Assembly (NCBI GenBank): GCA_044508835.1 | Contig: JBIQHD010000007.1 | Coordinates: 1 to 64,000 of the forward strand | Source of the DNA: JAKFDI01 sp044508835 | GTDB lineage: Bacteria > Pseudomonadota > Gammaproteobacteria > Burkholderiales > Burkholderiaceae_C | Direction: 5' to 3' | DNA: 64,000 bases | Shown: positions 18,931-27,103 of the stretch, in pieces | Layout of the letters: the number at the start of each line of letters is the position of its first letter | Position numbering within the stretch: the first letter of the stretch is position 1 | The notes under the pieces: model-generated | Seen by the model: the letters and a program-made list of their open reading frames with translations, nothing else | What the model was told of the DNA's origin: nothing | The model's database searches: none | Made by a program: the position numbers and the translations under genes

Positions 18931-20504
18931 TTCACCGTGACCCACTTGAAGAACATGCGGTTGTCGGGCAGCTGGGTGAGCGTCACGCCGCGCCGCATGG
19001 CCCATGCCAGCGCCTGCTGGTGCAGCGGGATGTGGCCCACGTCGTCCTGGTGGATCTTGAAGGCTTCGCGGATGTAGGCGTTGCGCTTGGCCTCGTCCGT
19101 CTCGGACTGGATCTTGTGCGTCAACTCATCCAGCTTCGGGTTGCTGTACCAGCCGAGGTTGAACTGGCCCTGCCCCTTGTCGTTGGGCGTGGCCATCAGG
19201 TTGCTGAGCGCGTCGTGCGAATCGGTCGTGCCGGGCGTCCAGCCGAGCAGGTAGAAGCTCGTGTCGCGGCGCAGGATCTTCGGGAAGTAGCTGACCTTGG
19301 TCTCCGCCTGCAGGTTCACCTTCACGCCGATGCGCGCGAGGTTCGCCGCCACCGCCTGGCAGATCGGGCCGTCGTTGACGTAGCGGTCGTTCGGGCAGTT
19401 CATGCCGATCTCGAAGCCGCCCGGGTAGCCGGCGTCGGCCAGCAGCTTCTTCGCAGCCTCGGGGTCGTAGGGCAGGCGCTTGTCCATGTCGGCCTGGTAG
19501 CCGCGGACGCCGGGGCCGACCATCAGCGCGGTGGGCGTGGCGGCGTTGCGCATGACGCGCGACTTGATCGCGTTGATGTCGATCGCCTGATAGAAGGCCT
19601 GGCGGACGCGCCTGTCCTTGAACGGGTTCTTGCCCTTGACGCTGCTCGACAGCAGCTCGTCGCGCCGCTGGTCCATGCCGAGGAAGATGGTGCGCAGCTC
19701 CGGCCCCTGGAGCACGGTGAACTTGCCCGAGGCCTTGACGCGCTCCACGTCCTGCAGCGGCACCGGCTCCATCACGTCGATCTCGCCCGACAGCAGCGCG
19801 GCCACGCGGGTGGCGTCGTTGCCGATGGGCGTGAACACCACCTCGTCGACGTTGCTCTCGACCTTGTCCCAGTAGTTGAGGTTGCGCACGATCACCGTGC
19901 GCGTCGAGGGCTGGCGCTCCTTGAGGCGGAACGGGCCGGTGCCGTTGGCGCGGAAGCTGGCCGCGTTCTCGATGCCCTTGCGGCGATCCACCGGCTGCTC
20001 GGCCTTGTTGTCCTCGCACCACTTCTTGCTGAGGATGTACACGTTCGAGATCACGTCCGGCAGGATGGGGAACGGCGCCTCGGACTCGATCTCGACCGTG
20101 AAGTCGTCGATCTTGCGCACGCTCTTGAACGACGAGGTGTAGCCCTTCATGTCGGAGCCTTCGCCGGCGGCGCGCTTGAAGCTGAACAGCACGTCGTCGG
20201 CCGTGAACGGCGTGCCGTCGTGGAATTTCACGCCGCGGCGCAGGTCGAAGCGCCACACCGTCGGGCTCTTCTGCGTCCACTTGGTGGCCAGCAGCGGCAC
20301 CAGGTTCATCTGCTTGTCGCGCCCGACCAGCGACTCGTAGACACTGCCGGTGAAACTGAGCTGCAGCGTCTCGTTGAGCGAGTGCGGATCCATCGACTGC
20401 ACGTCGCCCACGTTCGCCACCCGCAGGGTCACGGCGTGCGCCGTTCCGAGCGCCATCGCCAGCGCCGCCACAACCATTGCCAACTTGCGTGTCCTGGTGT
20501 TCAT
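18927..20504 (-). CDS. oppA: Periplasmic peptide-binding protein (OppA/DppA type)
   Basis: 525 residues from the ATG at 20504 with GAGGAA about 8 nt upstream; signal peptide cleaved after ALGTAHA. SBP_bac_5 family: VYESLVGRD, RFDLRRGVKFHDGTPFTADD, RRVRQAFYQAID. The only cysteines in the mature protein lie in KKWCED, GMNCPND and GPICQAV. It sits between the two permease genes, an order (B-A-C-D-F) that differs from classical oppABCDF but is common in Burkholderiales. Ligand is unknown. Confidence 0.92.
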   Translation of the reverse strand: MNTRTRKLAMVVAALAMALGTAHAVTLRVANVGDVQSMDPHSLNETLQLSFTGSVYESLVGRDKQMNLVPLLATKWTQKSPTVWRFDLRRGVKFHDGTPFTADDVLFSFKRAAGEGSDMKGYTSSFKSVRKIDDFTVEIESEAPFPILPDVISNVYILSKKWCEDNKAEQPVDRRKGIENAASFRANGTGPFRLKERQPSTRTVIVRNLNYWDKVESNVDEVVFTPIGNDATRVAALLSGEIDVMEPVPLQDVERVKASGKFTVLQGPELRTIFLGMDQRRDELLSSSVKGKNPFKDRRVRQAFYQAIDINAIKSRVMRNAATPTALMVGPGVRGYQADMDKRLPYDPEAAKKLLADAGYPGGFEIGMNCPNDRYVNDGPICQAVAANLARIGVKVNLQAETKVSYFPKILRRDTSFYLLGWTPGTTDSHDALSNLMATPNDKGQGQFNLGWYSNPKLDELTHKIQSETDEAKRNAYIREAFKIHQDDVGHIPLHQQALAWAMRRGVTLTQLPDNRMFFKWVTVK

Positions 20505-20559
20505 CGCTTCGTTCCTCGTCGTGAGTGATTCTGTTGAAGAAAAGGGACGTCGGGCGCCG

Positions 20560-21543
20560 CTAGTGCGCGCCGCCGGGTCTTTCGATGCGCAGGCGCGGGT
20601 CGACCGCGACGTACAGCAGATCAACCACCAGGTTGATCAGCACGAAGATCAGCGCAATGAGGCACAGGTAGGCGGCCATCACCGGAATGTCGGCGAAGGT
20701 CACCGCCTGGATGAAGAGCAGGCCCATGCCGGGCCACTGGAACACGGTCTCGGTGATGATGGCGAACGCGATCAGCGAGCCGAGCTGCAGGCCGGTGATC
20801 GTGATGACGGGCACCAGCGTGTTCTTCAGTGCGTGGCCGAAATGCACCACGCGGTCCGGCAAGCCGCGCGCGCGCGCGAACTTGATGTAGTCGGTGCGCA
20901 GCACCTCCAGCATCTCCGACCGCACGAGCCGCATGATCAGCGTGAGCTGGAAGATCGCCAGCGTGATCGACGGCAGGATGAGGTGCTTCCAGCCGTCGAC
21001 CGACAGCATCCCGGTGGTCCAGGGCCCGAGCGCCTCGACCTCGCCGCGCCCGAAGCTCGGCAGCCACTTCAGCATCACGGCGAACACCAGGATGAGCAGG
21101 ATGCCGATCAGGAAGGTCGGCAGCGAGACACCGAGCAGCGACACCGTCATCAGCACCTGCGACAGGAAGGTGCCCCGGCGCAGCGCCGCATAGACACCCA
21201 TCGGCACGCCCACCACCAGCGCCAGCACCGCCGCCACCAGCGAAAGCTCCACCGTCGCCGGCAGGCGCTCGGCGATGAGCGCCGACACGCGCCGTCCCTG
21301 CCGCAGGCTGAGCCCGAATTCGCCCTGCGCCGCGTTGCCCACGAAATGGGCGAACTGCACGAAGAACGGTCGATCCAGCCCGAGATCCGCGCGCAGCTGC
21401 TCGCGCTGCTGCGGCGTAGCATCCTGCCCGAGCAGGTTGGTCACCGGATCACCCACGTGCTGGAACAGCATGAAGGCGATGAACGCGACGACGAGCATCA
21501 CGACCACGGCCTGGACAAGACGGCGAAGGACGAAGATCAACAT
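20560..21543 (-). CDS. oppB: Oligopeptide/dipeptide ABC transporter permease (OppB type)
   Basis: 327 residues. N-terminal helix MLIFVLRRLVQAVVVMLVVA is the family opening; LGLDRPFFVQFAHFVGNAAQGEFGLS and the EAA loop (DYIKFARARGLPDRVVHFGH) follow, with about six helices. First gene of the operon, 55 bp ahead of oppA. Confidence 0.93.
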   Translation of the reverse strand: MLIFVLRRLVQAVVVMLVVAFIAFMLFQHVGDPVTNLLGQDATPQQREQLRADLGLDRPFFVQFAHFVGNAAQGEFGLSLRQGRRVSALIAERLPATVELSLVAAVLALVVGVPMGVYAALRRGTFLSQVLMTVSLLGVSLPTFLIGILLILVFAVMLKWLPSFGRGEVEALGPWTTGMLSVDGWKHLILPSITLAIFQLTLIMRLVRSEMLEVLRTDYIKFARARGLPDRVVHFGHALKNTLVPVITITGLQLGSLIAFAIITETVFQWPGMGLLFIQAVTFADIPVMAAYLCLIALIFVLINLVVDLLYVAVDPRLRIERPGGAH

Positions 21544-21627
21544 CAGGCGGGCCGGTTGGGCTCAGCGTGGGATGGCCGGTTGGAATCAGCCGGCGCGCGC
21601 TGCGGACCTCGCGGACGCCGGGCTGCC

Positions 21628-21656
21628 ATGACAGCAAAGTGTGTGCGCCACGTCAA
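21628..21656 (-). promoter_or_regulatory. Candidate promoter of the opp operon
   Basis: On the minus strand TTGACG (21651-21656) and TGTCAT (21628-21633) are 17 bp apart, about 85 bp upstream of the oppB ATG. Five of six and four of six consensus matches; plausible sigma-70 promoter. Confidence 0.5.
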
Positions 21657-21721
21657 AGGGGAATGTCCTGAGCACGGAGGGTCCGGCAATGTGCGTCTAG
21701 CCTGTCAAACGGCGAGGGCAT

Positions 21722-21782
21722 AAAAAAAGGCCACCCGAGGGTGGCCTTCGAACCGATGCGGAACTCGCCCGAAGGCGAGTTC
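21722..21782 (-). terminator. Rho-independent terminator of the porin gene, with a second hairpin
   Basis: Just beyond the porin stop is a 9-bp hairpin GAACTCGCC/GGCGAGTTC (21761-21769/21774-21782) with loop CGAA. Then comes the terminator proper: AAGGCCACCC/GGGTGGCCTT (21727-21736/21739-21748) followed on the minus strand by seven U (21722-21728). The tandem arrangement probably also protects the mRNA 3' end. Confidence 0.92.
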
Positions 21783-21788
21783 GGATCA

Positions 21789-22733
21789 TCAGAACGTGTG
21801 CTTGATGCCGAGGTCGTAGCCGGTCTTCTCGCTGGCGACAGCCTTGCTGTCGTTCGCAACGTCGACGTAGACGGTCGTGCGCTTGGACAGGGGATAGAAG
21901 TAGCCGATACCGGTCTTTTGCGAGATCTTGGTACCACCCGACTTCAGCTGGCCGTGGCTGGCGCGCAGTTCGCCGCCGGCGATCGGGGCGACAGCGGTCA
22001 GCAGCCAGCTCTTGCGCTTCACGTTGGCGGCTTCACCGTTACCGATCAAGCCACCCAGCTTCACCATGCCCAGGTCATAGGCGCCGTTCAAGGTCAGCCA
22101 GTTCGTGTCGGCAACCGCGCGACGCTCGTAGCCGAAGCCAACGGTCAGCGGGCCGCCAGCGTAGCCAGCACCCAGGTTGAACGGCTTCTTCGTGCCGCCG
22201 TTGGGAGCGCCTTCGGCGATCTGCGCGCCGAAGGAGAAGCCGCTGGCCGCGAAGTTGTAGGTGATGGCGTTGTTGTTGCGAACGGTCGCGATGCCGCCGC
22301 CGGTCGCCGGGCCGTTGGCCGCGACGGTGTCCCAGCCCCACGGGTCAGCGCGCAGTTGGCTGGACAGGAACGCGGTGGTGTACTGGCGACCCAGAGCCAC
22401 GCTACCGAAGCCGCCGCGCAGGCCGACCAGCGACGAGCCGGTCCAGATTTGCGGGTTGGCGTTCGTGAAGCTGGGGAACGACGGGTTGGTGTTGCCGTTG
22501 GCCGTGATGAAGCGGTGCTCGATCAGGAAGTAGGCGCTCAGACCGCCACCGAGGTCTTCGGTGCCGCGGAAGCCCAGACGCGAACCCGCGCCTTGGAACA
22601 TGCGCTTGTCCTTGCTGCCGATGTCCTTGCCGAGGTTGGCGTCGACGATACCGTAGATGGTGACCGACGATTGCGCCGAAGCGGTGGCAGCGAACGCGCC
22701 CAGAACTGCCAGAGCGAGTAGAGATTTTTTCAT
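21789..22733 (-). CDS. Gram-negative general porin (Burkholderiales trimeric type)
   Basis: 314 residues. Signal peptide MKKSLLALAVLGAFAATASA, then SSVTIYGIVDANLGKD, the usual N-terminus of beta-proteobacterial 16-strand porins; SRLGFRGTEDLGGGLSAYF and LRGGFGSVALGRQYT are family landmarks, and it ends in KHTF with the terminal Phe needed for outer-membrane insertion. An AGGAGA ribosome site precedes the ATG. Codon use is less GC-biased than in the neighbours, as expected for a highly expressed gene. Monocistronic, with its own promoter and terminator. Confidence 0.95.
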   Translation of the reverse strand: MKKSLLALAVLGAFAATASAQSSVTIYGIVDANLGKDIGSKDKRMFQGAGSRLGFRGTEDLGGGLSAYFLIEHRFITANGNTNPSFPSFTNANPQIWTGSSLVGLRGGFGSVALGRQYTTAFLSSQLRADPWGWDTVAANGPATGGGIATVRNNNAITYNFAASGFSFGAQIAEGAPNGGTKKPFNLGAGYAGGPLTVGFGYERRAVADTNWLTLNGAYDLGMVKLGGLIGNGEAANVKRKSWLLTAVAPIAGGELRASHGQLKSGGTKISQKTGIGYFYPLSKRTTVYVDVANDSKAVASEKTGYDLGIKHTF

Positions 22734-22825
22734 TGCGACTATCTCCTAGGTTGAACAAGAGGTCCCGATCTCGGAAGTCCCCGTGGGGCAGATCAGGCCG
22801 AACCCCCTCAGCGGAAGTTGGGCGT

Positions 22826-22854
22826 ATTGCACCAGACGGTCCCGGCCGTGGCAA
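22826..22854 (-). promoter_or_regulatory. Promoter of the porin gene
   Basis: On the minus strand TTGCCA (22849-22854) and TGCAAT (22826-22831) with a 17-bp spacer. Predicted start near 22819 gives a leader of about 85 nt, long enough for sRNA control, which is common for porins but not demonstrated here. Confidence 0.5.
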
Positions 22855-22946
22855 AGAAATGAACCCTGAAAGCCGGCCGTTTGTTGTCAACGAACAACGC
22901 ATCGCGGCGGCGCTATCCTCGGGTGCGCCACTTCCGGAACCCGACA

Positions 22947-23567
22947 ATGATCGACAAGCTGCTGTCTACCGCGGACAACGCGCTGCGTACCTTGTCCGGT
23001 GCGTCGCACCCTTCGCGCAATTCGCCGGCCGAGGCCGCCCGCGATGTTCCGCTCGATCCGGCGGACCGCCGCCTGTCGGGGGCCCTGATGCGGGTCAACC
23101 ATGTCGGCGAGGTCTGCGCGCAGGCGCTCTACAACGCCCAGGCATTGACGACGCCGCGCGCCGACCTGAAGCGCCAGTTCGAGCACGCCGCGCGCGAGGA
23201 AACCGATCACCTCGCCTGGACCGAGCAGCGCCTGCGCGAGCTCGGCACGCACACCAGCCGGCTCAACCCGCTCTGGTACGCGGGCGCCTTCGGCATCGGG
23301 CTCGTGGCGGGACGGCTGGGCAACGCCACCAGCCTGGGCTTCGTCGCCGAAACGGAAGACCAGGTCGAGCAGCACCTGGGCGGCCACCTGGCCCGCCTGC
23401 CGGCCGGCGACGCCCGCTCGCGCGCCGTGGTGCGGCAGATGAAGGACGACGAAGCGCGGCACGCCGGCAACGCGCGCCAGGCCGGCGCCGTCGCGCTGCC
23501 GCTGCCGGTGCGCCTGGCGATGCGCGCGGCGGCGAAGGTCATGACCTCCACCGCGCATTACATCTGA
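22947..23567 (+). CDS. coq7: 2-Polyprenyl-3-methyl-6-methoxy-1,4-benzoquinone monooxygenase Coq7
   Basis: 206 residues from the ATG at 22947 (MIDKLLSTADN); the frame runs open upstream but the family starts here. Di-iron hydroxylase for the C-6 hydroxylation step of ubiquinone synthesis. Di-iron ligands: Glu in VNHVGEVCAQALY, EExxH in AAREETDHLAW, Glu in DQVEQHL and ExxH in DDEARHAGNA. A TATCCT at 22914-22919 could be its -10. Convergent with the OsmC-like gene. Confidence 0.95.
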   Translation: MIDKLLSTADNALRTLSGASHPSRNSPAEAARDVPLDPADRRLSGALMRVNHVGEVCAQALYNAQALTTPRADLKRQFEHAAREETDHLAWTEQRLRELGTHTSRLNPLWYAGAFGIGLVAGRLGNATSLGFVAETEDQVEQHLGGHLARLPAGDARSRAVVRQMKDDEARHAGNARQAGAVALPLPVRLAMRAAAKVMTSTAHYI

Positions 23568-23587
23568 CCATCTGACACCGCGCGGCG

Positions 23588-24010
23588 TCAGGCGGCGACG
23601 ATCTCGAAGCTCGTGGTGATCTCGGCCGTCTTGCCGAGCATGATGCTGGCCGAGCAGTACTTCTCGTGCGACATCTGGATCGCCCGCGCCACGGGCGCCT
23701 CGCTCAAGGACCGCCCGCTCACGGTGAAGTGCATGTGGATGCGGGTGAAGACCTTCGGGTCGACGGGCGCGCGCTCGGAGGTCACCTTGACGCCGCAGCC
23801 CGTCACGTCGTGCCGGCCGCGCTTGAGGATGAGCACCACGTCATAGGCGGTGCAGCCCGCGGTTCCGGCCAGCACCGTTTCCATCGGGCGCGGGGCGAGG
23901 TTGCGTCCGCCGCCGTCGGGCGCTCCGTCCATCGTCAGGACGTGGCCGCTGCCGGTCTCGGCGACGAAGCCCATGCCGGTGGCGGGAACCCAGTTCACAG
24001 TGCATTCCAT
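23588..24010 (-). CDS. OsmC/Ohr family protein
   Basis: 140 residues from the ATG at 24010. OsmC-like fold with two reactive-Cys sites, GTAGCTAYDVVLILKRGR and SHEKYCSASIML, as in peroxide- or hydroperoxide-reducing members; RNLAPRPMETVLAG is the conserved loop. It is closer to the YhfA-like OsmC branch than to Ohr, so the physiological substrate is uncertain. It faces coq7 across 20 bp. Confidence 0.9.
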   Translation of the reverse strand: MECTVNWVPATGMGFVAETGSGHVLTMDGAPDGGGRNLAPRPMETVLAGTAGCTAYDVVLILKRGRHDVTGCGVKVTSERAPVDPKVFTRIHMHFTVSGRSLSEAPVARAIQMSHEKYCSASIMLGKTAEITTSFEIVAA

Positions 24011-24096
24011 GGTCGACTTCCGAAGGGTGGGCGGCGGATTCTGCCGGGCGGCGTGCGCAAATCGACGGCGCCGCCACCGCACGCGCAAGGCGGATA

Positions 24097-24125
24097 TTGC
24101 ACCGCAGCAATGCTCCCGCTACACT
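24097..24125 (+). promoter_or_regulatory. Promoter of the candidate small RNA
   Basis: TTGCAC (24097-24102) and TACACT (24120-24125) with a 17-bp spacer. It lies in the gap between the osmC-like gene and ilvA, and the only thing between it and the strong terminator at 24194 is about 65 bp of non-coding DNA. Confidence 0.5.
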
Positions 24126-24131
24126 GGCACG

Positions 24132-24224
24132 CATCGGGATCGGTTGCGCGGTCCCGGCCGATTGTCTCCTCCACCTCCTCCATTGGTGGATTCAGCCCAA
24201 GGTCGCGAGACCTTGGGCTTTTTT
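24132..24224 (+). ncRNA. Candidate small RNA with an anti-Shine-Dalgarno loop
   Basis: About 93 nt, from the predicted start to the U-tract. No ORF. Two CU-rich stretches, CTCCTCC (24166-24172) and CCTCCTCC (24174-24181), are complementary to the ribosome-binding-site consensus. The second lies in the 9-nt loop TCCTCCATT (24176-24184) of a hairpin closed by TCCACC (24170-24175) and GGTGGA (24185-24190). A 5' hairpin (CGGGA with TCCCG) and an 11-bp terminator complete the layout. It recalls sRNAs with CCUCC loops described in alpha- and betaproteobacteria, and the betaproteobacterial toxic small RNA family of Rfam; membership was not tested. It could instead be an attenuated ilvA leader. Confidence 0.6.
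24194..24224 (+). terminator. Rho-independent terminator upstream of ilvA
   Basis: 11-bp perfect stem AGCCCAAGGTC (24194-24204) with GACCTTGGGCT (24209-24219), GCGA tetraloop, followed by TTTTTT (24219-24224). On the plus strand, with no protein gene upstream in the same direction, it must end a non-coding transcript or an ilvA leader. Confidence 0.92.
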
Positions 24225-24291
24225 CTTGGCGCGAGGGCGCCGGACCGCTCGGTAAGATGCCCGGCTTTCCCACCCCCCTCCAGGAGACACC

Positions 24292-25866
24292 ATGGCCGGC
24301 ACCGGCGGCTCGACGACGAGCCGGAAGAAAACCACGCAACGTCCGGCCAGGCTCTCCATCAACGGCTATCTCCAGAAGATCCTGAACGCACGCGTCTACG
24401 ACGTGGCGATCGAGTCGGCGCTGGAACCGGCGCGCACGCTGTCCAAGCGGCTCGGGAACCAGGTGCTGCTCAAGCGCGAGGACACGCAGGCCGTGTTCAG
24501 CTTCAAGCTGCGCGGCGCCTTCAACAAGATGGCGCACCTGACGCCCGAGGAACTGCAGCGCGGCGTGATCTGCGCCTCCGCGGGCAACCACGCGCAGGGC
24601 GTGGCGCTGTCGGCCAGGCGGGCCGGCTGCCGGGCGCTGATCGTGATGCCGGTCACCACGCCCAAGGTCAAGGTCGACGCGGTGAAGGCGCTGGGCGGCG
24701 AGGTGGTGCTGCACGGCGAGAGCTATTCCGACGCCTACCTGCATGCCACCGGGCTCGAGCGCGAGCAGGGGCTGACCTTCGTGCATCCGTTCGACGACCC
24801 GGACGTGATCGCCGGCCAGGGCACGATCGCGATGGAGATCCTGCGCCAGCACCAGGGGCCGATCGACGCGGTGTTCGTCGCGATCGGCGGCGGCGGCCTC
24901 ATCTCCGGCGTGGCGGCCTACATCAAGGCGGTACGGCCGCAGATCAAGGTGATCGGCGTGCAGACGGCCGATTCCGACGCCATGCTGCGCTCGGTGCGCG
25001 CCGGCAAGCGCGTGCAGTTGAACGACGTCGGCCTGTTCGCCGACGGCACGGCGGTCAAGCTGGTGGGCGAGGAGACGTTCCGCCTGACCCGCGAGCTGGT
25101 GGACGACTTCATCGTCGTCGACACCGACGCGGTGTGCGCGGCGATGCAGGACGTGTTCCAGGACACGCGCAGCATCCTGGAGCCCTCGGGCGCCTTGGGC
25201 GTGGCGGCGATCAAGCAGTACGTGGAGACGCACAGGATCAAGGGCCAGACGCTGGTGACCATCACCAGCGGCGCCAACATGAACTTCGACCGGCTGCGCT
25301 TCGTCTCCGAGCGCGCCGAGGTGGGCGAGGAGCGCGAGGCGCTGTTCGCCGTGACGATTCCCGAGGAGCGCGGCAGCTTCAAGCGCTTCTGCAGCCTGAT
25401 CGGGCCGCGCGCCGTGACGGAGTTCAACTACCGCATCTCGGACGCGGACCAGGCGCACGTGTTCGTCGGCCTGGCGACCAGCAACCGCGGCGAATCGGAA
25501 CGCATCGCGCGCAACTTCGAGCGCCACGGCTTCGGGGTGCTCGACCTCACGCACGACGACCTCGCCAAGGAGCACGTGCGCCACATGATCGGCGGGCGCA
25601 GCGCGCTGGCGCACGACGAGCGGCTGTACCGCTTCGTCTTCCCGGAGCGCCCGGGCGCGCTGATGCGCTTTCTCTCCAGCATGTCGCCGGCGTGGAACAT
25701 CAGCCTGTTCAACTACCGCAACCGCGGCGGCGACCACGGCCGCATCCTGGTCGGCATCCAGGTGCCGGCGGGCGACAAGAAGGCGTTCCGCGAGTTCCTG
25801 CAGACGCTCGCCTACCCCTGCGAGGACGAGACCGACAACCCCGGCTACCGGCTCTTCCTGCGCTGA
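24292..25866 (+). CDS. ilvA: Threonine ammonia-lyase, biosynthetic
   Basis: 524 residues. PLP enzyme that deaminates threonine to 2-oxobutyrate, committing to isoleucine. PLP Lys in FSFKLRGAFNKM; SAGNHAQGVALSA; the Gly-rich phosphate loop GGGGLISGVAA. Two C-terminal ACT-like regulatory domains (about residues 345-520) for isoleucine feedback, ending in NPGYRLFLR, identify the biosynthetic type rather than catabolic TdcB. AGGAG sits 7 nt before the ATG; a TAAGAT at 24253-24258 may be its own -10. Transcription could also be attenuated by the terminator at 24194. Confidence 0.96.
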   Translation: MAGTGGSTTSRKKTTQRPARLSINGYLQKILNARVYDVAIESALEPARTLSKRLGNQVLLKREDTQAVFSFKLRGAFNKMAHLTPEELQRGVICASAGNHAQGVALSARRAGCRALIVMPVTTPKVKVDAVKALGGEVVLHGESYSDAYLHATGLEREQGLTFVHPFDDPDVIAGQGTIAMEILRQHQGPIDAVFVAIGGGGLISGVAAYIKAVRPQIKVIGVQTADSDAMLRSVRAGKRVQLNDVGLFADGTAVKLVGEETFRLTRELVDDFIVVDTDAVCAAMQDVFQDTRSILEPSGALGVAAIKQYVETHRIKGQTLVTITSGANMNFDRLRFVSERAEVGEEREALFAVTIPEERGSFKRFCSLIGPRAVTEFNYRISDADQAHVFVGLATSNRGESERIARNFERHGFGVLDLTHDDLAKEHVRHMIGGRSALAHDERLYRFVFPERPGALMRFLSSMSPAWNISLFNYRNRGGDHGRILVGIQVPAGDKKAFREFLQTLAYPCEDETDNPGYRLFLR

Positions 25867-25972
25867 CGACGGGTGGCCGGCCGGGCGGGTTTGCCGGTTT
25901 GCGCGCCGCTCGCCGCTGGCCCCACAATCGGCGCGCGCCCGCACGGGCGTTCAAACCCCCCGCCCGGCTGCC

Positions 25973-27085
25973 ATGTCCGTCAACCGTTCATTGATCTCGC
26001 CGACCACGAACCCGGTGCTCGAGCGCGCGCTTCGCGACAAGCTCAAGCGCCGCAGCCAGACCACCGGCGACCTGGGCGAGCTCGAACCGCTGGCGGTGCG
26101 CCTCGGGCTGATGCAGAACACGCTGAAGCCGCGCTTTCGCGCGCCGCAGATCGTGCTCTTCGCCGCCGACCACGGGCTGGCGGTCGAGGGCATCGGCAGC
26201 CAGGTCTGCCGCCACACCGACAAGCTGGTGACCGGACTGCTCGCCTCCGAGCTGCCCGTGGGCGTGTTCGCCCGCATCCAGGGGCTGGAACTGTCGGTGG
26301 TCGACTGCGGCGTGGCCGCGGCCGTGCCGCCGCATGCGCGGCTGCTGGCGCGCAAGATCGCCCACGGCACGCGCAACGCGCGCGTCGCCTGCGCCATGTC
26401 GCTCGGGCAGGCGCACGCGGCCATCCGCGCCGGCATGGAGATCGCCGACACGCTGCCGGGCAACGTGGTGGCCTGCGGCGGCATCGGCGTCGGCTCGGCC
26501 GAGAGCGCCGCGCTGGTGCTGTCGCGGCTGTCGGGCCTGGACATCCGCGAGCTGCTGCCGATGGACCGCAGCGTGCCGTCCGAAGTCTGGGCGCACGTGC
26601 ACAGCGTGCTGGCCGCCGCGCTCGTGCGCCACCACGACGTGTCCGACGCGGTGGAGGTGATGGCCGCGCTCGGCGGCTTCGAGATGGCGCTGATGGTGGG
26701 CGTGATGCTGGTGGCCGGCAGCAAGCGGCAGCTGATCATTCCCGACGGCATGGCGGCGCTCGCGGCGCTGATGGTGGCCTCGCGCATCGCCCCGCCCGTC
26801 ACCGACTACTGCGTCTACGCCCGCAGCCACGGCGGCGACGGGCTCGACCAGGCGCTCGGCCTGTTCCACGCCTCGGCCCTGCTGGAACTCGGCATGGAGA
26901 GCATCGACGGCACCGGCGCCACGCTCGCCTGGCCGCTCATCCGCTGCGCGGCCGCGCTGCTGAGCGAAGTGGCCGACGGCGAGGACCCGGGGCCGACGCT
27001 GCCGTCGGGCCTCGCGTCGTCGCCCGGCGCCCTGGCGGCCACGGCGCCGGCGGCCGACAGCGAAAGCCCGGTCAGCGGCCACTAG
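25973..27085 (+). CDS. CobT-family paralogue with altered active site
   Basis: 370 residues, clearly homologous to nicotinate-nucleotide:dimethylbenzimidazole phosphoribosyltransferase: QIVLFAADHGLAVEGIG, LSVVDCGVAA, IAHGTRNAR, LGGFEMALMVGVML and LAWPLIRCAAALL align with the true CobT at 55247-56281. However, the catalytic-base Glu (Glu310 in the true CobT) is Asp312 here (SIDGTGA for GEGSGA), the KPPGALGRIE motif is QTTGDLGELE, and GEMGIGNTSAA is GGIGVGSAESAA. It lies outside the B12 operon, downstream of ilvA. A Pro/Ala-rich tail follows residue 340. It may activate another base, be regulatory, or be inactive; unknown. Confidence 0.8.
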   Translation: MSVNRSLISPTTNPVLERALRDKLKRRSQTTGDLGELEPLAVRLGLMQNTLKPRFRAPQIVLFAADHGLAVEGIGSQVCRHTDKLVTGLLASELPVGVFARIQGLELSVVDCGVAAAVPPHARLLARKIAHGTRNARVACAMSLGQAHAAIRAGMEIADTLPGNVVACGGIGVGSAESAALVLSRLSGLDIRELLPMDRSVPSEVWAHVHSVLAAALVRHHDVSDAVEVMAALGGFEMALMVGVMLVAGSKRQLIIPDGMAALAALMVASRIAPPVTDYCVYARSHGGDGLDQALGLFHASALLELGMESIDGTGATLAWPLIRCAAALLSEVADGEDPGPTLPSGLASSPGALAATAPAADSESPVSGH

Positions 27086-27103
27086 GGCCGCACGGCACGA
27101 CGG

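Noticed and set aside
22885..22890. Perfect TTGACA on the minus strand upstream of the porin
   Set aside because: No -10-like hexamer at 16-18 bp; the TTGCCA/TGCAAT pair closer to the gene fits better. It overlaps the divergent coq7 region by chance.
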